This document shows, piece after piece, positions 52,167-60,721 of a stretch of DNA of 64,000 bases. The position numbers and the translations under genes were made by a program. The stretch is from JAABRB01 sp963735025 (GTDB lineage: Bacteria; Pseudomonadota; Gammaproteobacteria; Burkholderiales; SG8-39), in contig CAVTJG010000009.1 in NCBI GenBank assembly GCA_963735025.1, forward strand, positions 1,612,001 through 1,676,000, read 5' to 3'. Below the pieces are notes generated by a model. That model was not told where the DNA came from, did not search any database, and worked only from the letters and a program-made list of their open reading frames with translations. How positions within the stretch are numbered: position 1 is the stretch's first letter; each line of letters opens with the position of its first letter.

Positions 52167-52992
52167 GGGCGTTGCGTGCGATCAGCACGATGGGCTGCTC
52201 GTGATACACGCGACCGGGAAGCGCAACCCGACCGTCGTCGGTCTCGAGGATCACCGACGTGACCGTGACCTCGAGGATGCGGCCCTCGTGGCCGGCGACC
52301 CGGATCCGCTGGCCTACTTCGAAGGCCTGTCGCAGGTAGTGCGCTCCGATGACGTTCGACACGTAGTCGCGCGCACCGAGACTCACCGCGATCGTCACGC
52401 CCCCGACCGCAGCGGCCACGATCGCGCCGACCAGAATCGCGATGAACGTGACCTGGATGCCGATCTGATCGGCGCCGACCAGGACCGCCGTGACGAGCAC
52501 CACGCCCTGGGCGACGCGCGCCAGCGCATTCCGCTGCGGTGGCGCGAGCCGGGTGGCGGTCGCCTGGACGAGGTCCGCGAGGAATCGCGAGAGGACGTAG
52601 CCTGCGACCACGATCAAGACGCCCGCGGCAAGCGTGGGCAGATAGTCGAGCAGTCGCGCCAGCCACTGCGTGAAGCTCTGCAGGCCGAGAACATGGGTGG
52701 CCGCGGTGACGAAGAAGAGCAGAACGATCCAGTAGACGATCGCGCCGAGCATGGTCGACGAACGGGCCATCCGCAGCCGCTCGACGCCGGCGGTCTTGGT
52801 CACGCGGGAGAGCAGCGTATCGAGGAGCAGGACGGAGCGGACGGTGATCGCACGCAGCAGGCGCGCGATCACCCAGCCCGCCAGCAGCAACACTACCGCG
52901 CCGAGGATGCTCGGCAGATAGGTGACGATGGCGTCCATGATCGCCACGCCGGAGGATTTGACGGCTTCGCCGAGTTGCTTGGTTTCGTTCAT
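52159..52992 (-). CDS. MscS-family mechanosensitive-channel-like protein
   Basis: 277 residues. Three to five membrane helices (YLPSILGAVVLLLAGWVIAR; MLGAIVYWIVLLFFVTAATH; LAAGVLIVVAGYVLSRFLAD), then the pore-lining Gly/Ala-rich helix AILVGAIVAAAVGGVTIAVS and the MscS beta domain with VGQRIRVAGHEGRILEVTVT. The large C-terminal cytoplasmic cage is missing, as in short members. Osmotic release of ions or small solutes is the family role. First gene of the mgtE unit. Confidence 0.88.
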   Translation of the reverse strand: MNETKQLGEAVKSSGVAIMDAIVTYLPSILGAVVLLLAGWVIARLLRAITVRSVLLLDTLLSRVTKTAGVERLRMARSSTMLGAIVYWIVLLFFVTAATHVLGLQSFTQWLARLLDYLPTLAAGVLIVVAGYVLSRFLADLVQATATRLAPPQRNALARVAQGVVLVTAVLVGADQIGIQVTFIAILVGAIVAAAVGGVTIAVSLGARDYVSNVIGAHYLRQAFEVGQRIRVAGHEGRILEVTVTSVILETDDGRVALPGRVYHEQPIVLIARNAHG

Positions 52993-53327
52993 TCACGCCG
53001 CCTGAAAAATCGATTCGCACGACACTGCGAACGCTCATGCACGCAGAGAATCACCTGTCACGTCATTCCCGCGCAAGCGGGAATCCATGCTGAGCGGATT
53101 GAATGGCGTCCTGGATCCCCGCTTTGCGCGGGGATGACGGACTTCTTCCGCGCTTCCCCGTACTTATTCGCCGTGTCCCGCCGCGAACGTGCAGCTTATC
53201 ATCCCGCCGAGACGCGCGCCCCCGCTGGCGCGCATGCTAGGATGACACGATTGCCGGGTCATCGCGTCCGGCCTTCCCGTCCCGTCCATGCCGCTCGTTC
53301 ATCAGCCCACCCCATGAGCGACCAATC
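52993..53327. other. 335-base gap holding palindrome copy 7
   Basis: The gap separates the divergent MscS-like and APH-like genes. It contains palindrome copy 7 (53061-53139) and, at its end, a 14-base direct duplication of the next gene's start (ATGAGCGACCAATC at 53314, then ATGAGCGACCAATT at 53328). Otherwise nothing is recognisable. Confidence 0.6.
53061..53139. repeat. GTCATTCCCGCG palindrome family, copy 7
   Basis: CGTCATTCCCGCGCAAGCGG with GAATCCA at left; CTGGATCCCCGCTTTGCGCG with GGGATGACGG at right, followed by the ACTTCTTC tail also seen in copies 4 and 6. Confidence 0.85.
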
Positions 53328-54392
53328 ATGAGCGACCAATTCGTCGGCACGATGCCGGTCGTCGAGCGGCAGCGCTTCGATCCCGCGGCGCTGGGCGAGT
53401 ATTTGCGCGGACAGATCGACGGTTTCGCCGGTGCCGTGGCGGTGGAACAGTTTCGCGGCGGCCAGTCGAATCCGACCTACCTCCTCACCGCTGGCGACCG
53501 GCGCTACGTCATGCGCTCCAAGCCGGCGCCCGCCGCCAAGCTCTTGCCGTCCGCGCACGCGATCGAGCGGGAGTACCGCGTCATCTCCGCGCTGGGCGCG
53601 GCCGGCATTCCCGTTCCGGCCACGTATTGCCTGTGCGAGGACGAAGCCGTCATCGGCCGCGCCTTCTACATCATGGAATACGTCGCGGGGCGCGTGCTCT
53701 GGGACCAGTCTCTGCCCGGGATGACTTCGGAGGAGCGCCGCGCGATCTACTCGGAGATGAACCGCGTGATCGCCGCCCTGCACGGTATCGACTATCAGGC
53801 AGTCGGGCTCGAGGGTTTCGGGAAGCCCGGAAACTACCTGGCCCGGCAGATCGCGCGGTGGTCGAAGCAGTACCAGGCATCCGCGACCGACAGGATCGAA
53901 TCCATGGACCGGTTGATCGAGTGGCTGCCGGGGAGCATCCCACCCGGCGACGAGACCGCCGTCGTGCACGGCGATTTCCGCATGGACAACCTCGTCTTCC
54001 ATCCCGACGAGCCACGCATCGTCGCGATCCTGGACTGGGAACTCTCCACGCTCGGCCATCCGCTCGCGGACTTCTCGTATCACTGCATGAGCTGGCGCAT
54101 TCCGCCCGCGCAGTTCCGTGGCATCGGTGGGCTCGATCTCGCCGCGCTCGGAATTCCGAGCGAATCGGAATACGTTGCGATGTATTGTCGACAGACCGGG
54201 CGCGAGTCCATTCCGAACTGGGACTTCTACCTTGCTTACAACATGTTCCGGCTCGCGGCGATCCTGCAGGGAATCATGAAGCGCGCACTGGACGGCACCG
54301 CGGCCAGCCAGCAGGCGCTCGATGCCGGGAAGCGCGCGCGGCCGCTCGCGGAGATGGGGTGGCGGCTCGTGCAAGAAAACATTCTCAATTGA
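53328..54392 (+). CDS. APH-fold phosphotransferase (ACAD10 N-domain type)
   Basis: 354 residues. The kinase-like motifs are complete: RRYVMRSKPAPAAKLLPSAH (nucleotide lysine region), VVHGDFRMDNLVFHPDEPRI (catalytic HGDxxxDN) and AILDWELSTLGHPLADFSYH (metal Asp). In ACAD10/11-like proteins this fold phosphorylates 4-hydroxyacyl-CoAs before dehydration, and the acyl-CoA dehydrogenase gene 13 bases downstream fits that pairing. The start is the second of two duplicated ATGAGCGACCAAT copies; the first is out of frame. Confidence 0.9.
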   Translation: MSDQFVGTMPVVERQRFDPAALGEYLRGQIDGFAGAVAVEQFRGGQSNPTYLLTAGDRRYVMRSKPAPAAKLLPSAHAIEREYRVISALGAAGIPVPATYCLCEDEAVIGRAFYIMEYVAGRVLWDQSLPGMTSEERRAIYSEMNRVIAALHGIDYQAVGLEGFGKPGNYLARQIARWSKQYQASATDRIESMDRLIEWLPGSIPPGDETAVVHGDFRMDNLVFHPDEPRIVAILDWELSTLGHPLADFSYHCMSWRIPPAQFRGIGGLDLAALGIPSESEYVAMYCRQTGRESIPNWDFYLAYNMFRLAAILQGIMKRALDGTAASQQALDAGKRARPLAEMGWRLVQENILN

Positions 54393-54405
54393 GCGGAGCG
54401 AGGCA

Positions 54406-55620
54406 ATGGAATTCGAGTTCAGTCCGAAGGTGAAGGAGCTCCAGGCGAAGCTCGCCGCCTTCATGGAGCGTCACGTCTACCCGAGCGAGAATACCTACTG
54501 GGAGGAGGCCGAGGGCAACCGCGCCAAGGGCAACGCCTGGATCCCGACGCGGATTGTGGAGGAGCTCAAGCCCAAGGCGCGCGCCGAAGGACTCTGGAAT
54601 CTGTGGCGTCCGAAGGCCCACGGCGGAACGCTGACCAATCTCGAATACGCTCCGCTCTGCGAGATCATGGGCCGCGTGACCTGGGCGCCGGAGGTCTTCA
54701 ACTGCTCGGCACCGGACACCGGGAACATGGAAGTGCTTCTGCGCTACGGCTCGCCGGATCAGCAGAAGAGCTGGCTTACACCGCTGCTGGCCGGCGAGAT
54801 CCGCTCGGCATTCCTGATGACCGAGCCGGGCGTCGCGTCCTCCGATGCGACCAATATCCAGTGCCGCATCGAACGTCAGGGCGACGAGTACGTCATCAAC
54901 GGCCGTAAGTGGTGGTCGTCCGGCGCGGGTGACCCGCGGTGCAAGATCTACATCGTGATGGGCAAGACCGACCCCGGCAACCCGAACCGCCACCAGCAGC
55001 AGTCGCAAATCCTTATTCCGAGCGACGCGCCCGGCGTGAAGGTGACGCGCGCGCTACAGGTCTTCGGCTTCGACGACGCGCCGCACGGCCACATGGACGT
55101 GACGCTGGAAAACGTGCGCGTCCCGGTCGCAAACATGTTGCTCGGCGAGGGCCGCGGCTTTGAGATCGCGCAGGGCCGGCTCGGGCCGGGAAGAATTCAT
55201 CACTGCATGCGCATCATCGGGCAGGCGGAGCGCGCCCTCGAGCTCATGTGCAAGCGATTGAAGAGCCGCGTGGCATTCGGCAAGCCGGTCGCGGAGCAGT
55301 CTGTCTGGCACGAGCGCATCGCCGAATCGCGCATCATGATCGAACAGGCCCGGCTCCTCACGCTGAAGGCGGCGCACATGATGGACACCGTCGGCAACAA
55401 GGTGGCGCGCGCCGAGATCGCCATGATCAAGGTGCTCGCCCCGAACATGGCGCAGCAGGTGATCGACTGGGCGATCCAGGCGCACGGCGGCGGCGGCGTG
55501 TGTCAGGAGTTTCCGCTTGCGTGGATGTATGCGTGGAACCGCACGCTGCGCCTTGCCGACGGGCCCGATGAAGTGCACCGGGCGCAGATCGCGAAGGTTG
55601 AGCTGGGGAAGTATTTGTGA
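54406..55620 (+). CDS. acyl-CoA dehydrogenase
   Basis: 404 residues. SAFLMTEPGVASSDATNIQC is the FAD-binding strand, INGRKWWSSGAGDPRCKIYI the substrate loop, VAFGKPVAEQSVWHERIAES and WAIQAHGGGGVCQEFPLAWM the C-terminal FAD contacts, and the expected C-terminal RTLRLADGPDEVHRAQIAK closes the domain. The fold and its APH-like partner match ACAD10/11-type enzymes of hydroxy-fatty-acid breakdown; electrons go to ETF. Confidence 0.93.
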   Translation: MEFEFSPKVKELQAKLAAFMERHVYPSENTYWEEAEGNRAKGNAWIPTRIVEELKPKARAEGLWNLWRPKAHGGTLTNLEYAPLCEIMGRVTWAPEVFNCSAPDTGNMEVLLRYGSPDQQKSWLTPLLAGEIRSAFLMTEPGVASSDATNIQCRIERQGDEYVINGRKWWSSGAGDPRCKIYIVMGKTDPGNPNRHQQQSQILIPSDAPGVKVTRALQVFGFDDAPHGHMDVTLENVRVPVANMLLGEGRGFEIAQGRLGPGRIHHCMRIIGQAERALELMCKRLKSRVAFGKPVAEQSVWHERIAESRIMIEQARLLTLKAAHMMDTVGNKVARAEIAMIKVLAPNMAQQVIDWAIQAHGGGGVCQEFPLAWMYAWNRTLRLADGPDEVHRAQIAKVELGKYL

Positions 55621-55674
55621 GAAGTCAGGTGTATGGCGGCAGGGTGGTTCACTGCACGAACTGAGGAACGCGTC

Positions 55675-56655
55675 ATGTTGAAACTCTGTGGCATTCGCAT
55701 AAGCAATTATCACAACAAGGTTCGTCTGGCCCTTCTCGAAAAGGGCATCGAATTCGAGGAAGACGATACGCGCGTCCCGTCGCAGGACGAGACCTATCTC
55801 GAGCACTCCGCGATGGGAAAGGTGCCCTACGTCGAGGTGGACGGCAAGACACTCACCGAATCACAGGCGATCTGCGAGTATCTTGAGGAGGTGTATCCAC
55901 AGCGACCGTTGTATCCGAAGGACGCCTGGGAGCGCGCCAAGGTCCGCGAGCTGATCAACTACCTGGAGCTTCACGTGGAGCTTCCCTCCCGGAGGCTGCA
56001 CACGCAGGCTTTCTACGGTGGAACGGTCTCCGACGGGTCGAAGGCGCAGGTCGAGCGTGAGCTCGTCAAGGGGCTCAAGGCGCTTGCCCGGCATGCGAAG
56101 TTTGCGCCCGCGATCGCCGGCGCGGAGCTCACGCTCGCCGACGTGTGCGCTTTCGTGCACCTTCCGCTGGTGGCGCTCGTGACGCGACTTGTGATTGGCC
56201 GGGACATGGTCGACGAGCTGGTACCTCAGGCGAAGCCGTATCTGAAGATGCTCGGTGAGCGGCCGGCATTCCAGCGCGTGATGGCTGACCGCAAGGCGGC
56301 GTCCGAGGCAATGGCGGCCAGACGGAAGAAACGGCGGTGGGACCGAATTCGTACGCGCCGAGCCGGAGTATGGGATGACCGTCCGGAAGATTCTGAAAAT
56401 GGGCGACGAACGCCTGCTGCGTGTGGCGCAACCGGTGCGCGAGTTTGGGACGCCCGAGTTGCAAGCACTGGTCGCGGACATGTTCGAGACGATGGCCGCC
56501 GTCAACGGCGCTGGTCTGGCGGCGCCGCAGATCGGTGTCGATCTCCAGCTGGTGATCTTCGGATTCGAGCGGAATGCGCGTTACCCGGACGCGCCACCGG
56601 TGCCGATGACGGTGCTGCTCAATCCCGTCATTACCCCGATGACCGAGGCGATTGA
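55675..56655 (+). CDS. glutathione S-transferase, with an out-of-frame tail overlapping def
   Basis: The thioredoxin-like N-domain (ISNYHNKVRLALLEKGIEFE, MGKVPYVEVDGKTLTESQAI) and the helical C-domain (ITEL-type segment GAELTLADVCAFVHLPLVAL) are normal to about residue 225. The frame then continues 100 Arg/Gly-rich residues across the def gene. In another frame, the end would be a TGA at 56376-56378 overlapping the def ATG by four bases, giving about 234 residues. So a base change near 56320 probably spoiled the stop, and the last 280 bases are not meaningful. Role: conjugation or reduction with glutathione; substrate unknown. ATG 55675 is preferred over 55633 because it starts directly on the domain. 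Confidence 0.78.
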   Translation: MLKLCGIRISNYHNKVRLALLEKGIEFEEDDTRVPSQDETYLEHSAMGKVPYVEVDGKTLTESQAICEYLEEVYPQRPLYPKDAWERAKVRELINYLELHVELPSRRLHTQAFYGGTVSDGSKAQVERELVKGLKALARHAKFAPAIAGAELTLADVCAFVHLPLVALVTRLVIGRDMVDELVPQAKPYLKMLGERPAFQRVMADRKAASEAMAARRKKRRWDRIRTRRAGVWDDRPEDSENGRRTPAACGATGARVWDARVASTGRGHVRDDGRRQRRWSGGAADRCRSPAGDLRIRAECALPGRATGADDGAAQSRHYPDDRGD

Positions 56656-56911
56656 AGAGGACTGGGAGGGCTGTCTGTCCGTACCCGGACTGCGCGGAAT
56701 CGTGCCTCGCATCGCCCGGATCCGATACAGCGGCTTCGACGAGAATGGACGCACTGTCGAGCGCGAAGCGGAGGGTTTTCACGCGCGCGTGGTGCAACAC
56801 GAATGCGATCACCTGATCGGGCGACTCTTTCCGACGCGCATGACCGACCTACGGCGCCTGGGCTACACCAGTGTCCTGTTCCCCGGGCTCGAGCCCAGCG
56901 GCGACGATTGA
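56375..56911 (+). CDS. def: peptide deformylase
   Basis: 178 residues with all three family motifs: GAGLAAPQIG, EGCLSVPG (metal Cys) and QHECDHLIG (HExxH, metal histidines and catalytic Glu). It removes the formyl group from new polypeptides. The usual companion genes fmt and rsmB are absent, so this is likely a second, non-housekeeping copy. It overlaps the preceding GST frame. Confidence 0.94.
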   Translation: MTVRKILKMGDERLLRVAQPVREFGTPELQALVADMFETMAAVNGAGLAAPQIGVDLQLVIFGFERNARYPDAPPVPMTVLLNPVITPMTEAIEEDWEGCLSVPGLRGIVPRIARIRYSGFDENGRTVEREAEGFHARVVQHECDHLIGRLFPTRMTDLRRLGYTSVLFPGLEPSGDD

Positions 56912-56942
56912 CGCCCGGGATTCTTTCGGCGATTGCCGCGCG

Positions 56943-57549
56943 ATGCGGGTCCTGAGATCGCGCGACTACCCCCGCCTGGCCTGGAAGAACGGCCTGGGCG
57001 TTTCGCGGATCATTGCAGTTTCGCCCGATGGGGCGGGATACGACAGTCTGCGCTGGCAGGTCAGCATCACCGAGATCGCCTCCAGTTGCCCGTTCTCGCG
57101 GCTGCCGGGGCTCGACCGGCATTTCATGCTGCTCGAGGGGCGTGGCGTCGAGCTGGATTGTCACGATGACGCTGCGGGCACTGCGTTCCCGTACCATCTC
57201 GACGCTGCACTCGAACCGATCACCTTCAGCGGCGGCTGGCGAACCGAATGCCGTCTGACCGGCGGCCCGGTGCAGGTCATGAACGTCGTGACTCGGCATG
57301 GTCTGGCCAATGCCCTCATCACGACGCACTCGATTTCCGATCGAATCGTCGTCAAGCCAATCCCGGGCGAGTTTGGTTGTGGTATTCGTTGCCTCCGGAG
57401 TGGTGACGGCAGGTGCATCCAGTGCGCCGCTGGAAGCGTGTGATGCCTTGCTCGTCGGCCCGCGAGCCGCTGGTGAGATTCCGTTTCTGCCGGTCGGCGG
57501 CGCGCCGGCGCAGCTGGTGGCGATTGCCGTCCGGGACCTTTCCCGATGA
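56943..57549 (+). pseudogene. hutD: HutD family protein, frame break near 57368
   Basis: MRVLRSRDYPRLAWKNGLGV, RIIAVSPDGAGYDSLRWQVS, SSCPFSRLPGLDRHFMLLEG and HYHLDAALEPITFSGGW-like segments define HutD, a cupin-fold protein tied to histidine degradation (hut) in many proteobacteria. After VVKPIPG the open frame loses sense; the next frame gives SLVVVFVASGVVTAGASSAP and AAGEIPFLPVGGAPAQLVAI, the expected end at 57549. One extra G in CCCGGGCGAG explains it. No other hut gene is in the window. Confidence 0.83.
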
Positions 57550-57735
57550 GCCGATGAGCATTGCGCGCGCATCGCCAGCGCATCGGCTTCGCCCGACGCG
57601 CGGGGCGGCGCGCCGCGCTCTGACCATCAGGGTAAACTCCGCCCTGCTTGCATCACGCATGAATCGGGTGCGACGCCAATCACCGCCGGCTGAGTCGCGA
57701 CCCATTGGTGACTTTCAAAATCGGAGAGGAAGAAC

Positions 57736-58779
57736 ATGAAGAACAAGCTTGCCGTCGTGGCCGCAGTCCTTGCGCTGGCTGGCATGCCGGCGCATGCACA
57801 GGACCTGCCGAAGACGAAATTGACGGTCGTAGGCTCGATCTCGAGCCTCGCCCCCTACAAGGACTTCGAGATTCCGTTCTGGACGGTTCATCTCGCCGAA
57901 AAATCGAACGGGGCGGTGACGGCAGATATCAAGGGCTTCAACGAAATGGGTCTCAAGGGACCGGAGGTCCTGCGACTGATGAGTACAGGTGCGCTGGAGA
58001 TCGGCGCGACCGTGCTGGCGTACCTCGCAGCCGATGACCCCGCCAACGAGGCGGTCGACATCGCCGGCCTGATCACCAGCGTCGATGAGGCTCGCAAGGC
58101 CACCGAGGCCTCCAAAGCCATGTACGAGAAGCTGTTTCTGGCGCGCGGCGTGAAGCTGCTCGGCTTCGGCACCTATCCGGCGCAGGTCCTGTACTGCAAC
58201 GTCGAGATCAAAGGCCTCGCCGATGTGCGCGGCAAGAAGGTACGGGTGGCTGGTCGCTCCCAATCCGAGCTGATCGCTGCGCTAGGCGGCACGCCGGTGA
58301 CCATGGCGTTCGGCGAGGTGGTTCCCGCGCTTCAGAACAAGACAGTCGACTGCGGCATCACCGGCACCCTGTCGGGAAACTTCGCGAAATGGAACGAGGT
58401 GTCCACGCACCTGCTCGCGATTCCTCTCAGCTGGGGACAGATTGCCTACGCGGTGAACCTCAAGGCCTGGAACAAACTTGACCCGCGCGTGCGCGCCCTG
58501 ATCGAGAAGGAAATGCCCACGCTCGAAAAAGGGATCTGGGACGCTGCCGCCTACCACACGGAGCAGGGCATCGCGTGCAACGCGGGTCGCGATGACTGCA
58601 AGATCGGGACGAAGGGAAAGATGATCGTGATCCAGCCCTCCGCCGCCGACCGCGCGCTGCTGAAGCAGGTCGTCGAGGGGACGCTGATCCCGAGCTGGGC
58701 GGCCCGCTGCAGCGCCGAGTGCGTCGCGGAATTCAACAGCACCATCGGAAGGGTCGTCGGCGTCGTCGCGAAGAAATAG
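57736..58779 (+). CDS. dctP: TRAP transporter substrate-binding protein
   Basis: 347 residues with a signal peptide (AVLALAGMPAHAQD) and GGAGAGGAAGAAC before the ATG. The DctP fold is shown by FNEMGLKGPEVLRLMSTGAL, KKVRVAGRSQSELIAALGGT and the conserved arginine contact in VRVAGR that binds the substrate carboxylate, then AFGEVVPALQNKTVDCGITG. It captures an organic acid in the periplasm for the DctQM membrane parts that follow. Confidence 0.93.
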   Translation: MKNKLAVVAAVLALAGMPAHAQDLPKTKLTVVGSISSLAPYKDFEIPFWTVHLAEKSNGAVTADIKGFNEMGLKGPEVLRLMSTGALEIGATVLAYLAADDPANEAVDIAGLITSVDEARKATEASKAMYEKLFLARGVKLLGFGTYPAQVLYCNVEIKGLADVRGKKVRVAGRSQSELIAALGGTPVTMAFGEVVPALQNKTVDCGITGTLSGNFAKWNEVSTHLLAIPLSWGQIAYAVNLKAWNKLDPRVRALIEKEMPTLEKGIWDAAAYHTEQGIACNAGRDDCKIGTKGKMIVIQPSAADRALLKQVVEGTLIPSWAARCSAECVAEFNSTIGRVVGVVAKK

Positions 58780-58791
58780 GCACGCTGCGCC

Positions 58792-59391
58792 TTGCTTGAT
58801 CGCGCGCTCAAAGCCGCGGACTGGCTGAGCCTGCGCGCCGTCTGGGCAGGCGGCGTGCTGCTCTTTCTTGCTGCATTCACCGTTTCGGTGGATGTGCTGG
58901 CGCGCAAGCTGTTCACGATTTCCCTCGGCGGGGCGGACGAGCTATCGGGCTATGCCTTCGCGATCGGCACGGCGTGGGCCTTTTCCTTTGCGCTGTTGCG
59001 GCGAGCGAACGTGCGCGTCGATGCGCTCTACCAGCACCTGCCGCGCAAACTGTGCGCGGTGCTAGATATCGTCGCGCTGATCTCGCTGGGCGTCTTCGTC
59101 ATTTTCCTTGCGTATTACGCCTACGACGTTCTCGCCACCTCGTGGGAACTGTCGGCCCGGTCGAACAGTGCACTGAAGGTGCCGCTGTGGATTCCTCAGG
59201 CGCTGTGGGTCACGGGACTCGCCCTGTACCTCGCCACGATCGCGCTGCTGCTGGCGCGTTCGCTCGCGGCGCTTTTCAGCGGCGATTGGGCGATGGTCCA
59301 CACATTGCTCGGCGCTCGCAGCATACGGGAGGACGCGGACGACGAGGCGACGTACGCGCACGAGATCGAGCGCACCGGGCCGTCCAGATGA
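58792..59391 (+). CDS. dctQ: TRAP transporter small membrane subunit
   Basis: 199 residues from a TTG start (LLDRALKAADWLSLRAVWAG). Four membrane helices are visible (AGGVLLFLAAFTVSVDVLAR; LSGYAFAIGTAWAFSFALLR; VLDIVALISLGVFVIFLAYY; PQALWVTGLALYLATIALLL). It pairs with DctM and overlaps its start by four bases (ATGA). An acidic tail (DEATYAHEIERTG) follows helix 4. Confidence 0.9.
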   Translation: MLDRALKAADWLSLRAVWAGGVLLFLAAFTVSVDVLARKLFTISLGGADELSGYAFAIGTAWAFSFALLRRANVRVDALYQHLPRKLCAVLDIVALISLGVFVIFLAYYAYDVLATSWELSARSNSALKVPLWIPQALWVTGLALYLATIALLLARSLAALFSGDWAMVHTLLGARSIREDADDEATYAHEIERTGPSR

Positions 59392-60671
59392 TCGGCGCCA
59401 CGCTCGTCGCCCTCCTGCTGCTGATCGCGATGGCGATTCCGGTTGCGGCCGCTCTCGGTACGCTCGCCCTCTTCCTGGAGGCCGTCTTCTCGAAGATGCC
59501 GCTGGTGCGTGCAATGGGCGAGGTGTCCTGGTCGGCATCGAACGAGTTCTTGCTCGTGTCGGTGCCACTGTTCATATTGCTGGGGGAAATTCTGCTGCGT
59601 GCAGGATTCGCCGAGCGCATGTACGGCTCGCTCGTCCATTGGGTCTCGTGGCTGCCGGGCGGCCTGATGCACTCGAACGTGGCGGCCTGCGCGATGTTTG
59701 CCGCGACTTCGGGCTCGAGCGTCGCGACCGCCGCGACGGTGGGCACTGTTGCGCTTCCCCAGGCGAAGCGCTTCGGCTACAACGAGCGACTGTTCCTCGG
59801 CACGCTGGCGGCTGGCGGAACGCTCGGCATCCTCATCCCTCCGTCGATCAACCTGATCATCTACGCGGTGCTCACGAACACCTCGGTGCCGAAGCTCTAC
59901 CTCGCCGGGATGATTCCGGGAGTGGCACTGGCATTGCTGTTCATGGCGATGATTACCTTCCTCTGCTGGATGCGTCCGTCCTGGGGCGGCAGGCGAATGC
60001 GCGCAACGTGGCGCGAGCGCTTTGCCGGGCTCGTGCATCTGCTTCCGCCACTCGGCATATTTCTCGTGGTGGTCGGTTCGATCTACGCGGGCATCGCCAC
60101 GCCTACCGAGGCGGCCTCGCTCGGAGTGGTTGCGGCGCTTGCTCTCGCGTGGGGAAAAGGGCGCCTGTCGCTCGCGATGCTGCGCGAGACGGTCGAGGGC
60201 ACCATGCGCTCGACCGCGATGGTGATGCTGATCGTTGTCGCGGCGTACTTCCTGAACTTCGTCATCTCCGCGATCGGTCTGACCACGCAGCTCACGGGCT
60301 ACATCGAGCGGCTCGGCCTCTCACCTGCCTGGACGCTGTTCGCGGTCGTGGTGTTCTACGTGATCCTGGGATGTTTCATGGAAACGCTATCCATGATGAT
60401 CACCACCATTCCGATCGTGGCTCCGGTGATGTTCGGGCTCGGCTACGACCCGGTCTGGTTCGGCATCCTCGTCATCCTGCTGATCGAGACCGCCCTGGTC
60501 ACGCCTCCGGTTGGTCTGAATCTCTTCGTGGTGCACAATCTGCGAAAGTCCGGCTCGCTGAACGACCTCATCATCGGAACGCTTCCATTTGTCATAGCGT
60601 TGTTCACCATGATTGCGCTTCTGTCGTTCTTCCCCGCATTGGCAACCTGGTTGCCGCAGCGAGTAGGGTGA
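59388..60671 (+). CDS. dctM: TRAP transporter large permease subunit
   Basis: 427 residues and about twelve membrane helices. The DctM motifs SNVAACAMFAATSGSSVATA, GTLGILIPPSINLIIYAVLT and GIATPTEAASLGVVAALALA are complete. It uses a sodium gradient to carry the acid delivered by DctP. Together with the acyl-CoA synthetase that starts 50 bases later, the unit looks like uptake and CoA activation of an organic acid. Confidence 0.94.
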   Translation: MIGATLVALLLLIAMAIPVAAALGTLALFLEAVFSKMPLVRAMGEVSWSASNEFLLVSVPLFILLGEILLRAGFAERMYGSLVHWVSWLPGGLMHSNVAACAMFAATSGSSVATAATVGTVALPQAKRFGYNERLFLGTLAAGGTLGILIPPSINLIIYAVLTNTSVPKLYLAGMIPGVALALLFMAMITFLCWMRPSWGGRRMRATWRERFAGLVHLLPPLGIFLVVVGSIYAGIATPTEAASLGVVAALALAWGKGRLSLAMLRETVEGTMRSTAMVMLIVVAAYFLNFVISAIGLTTQLTGYIERLGLSPAWTLFAVVVFYVILGCFMETLSMMITTIPIVAPVMFGLGYDPVWFGILVILLIETALVTPPVGLNLFVVHNLRKSGSLNDLIIGTLPFVIALFTMIALLSFFPALATWLPQRVG

Positions 60672-60721
60672 ACGGCGGGCTTCGCTCCGAACGTATTCCA
60701 GCAGGAACGAGAGCGGCACCG

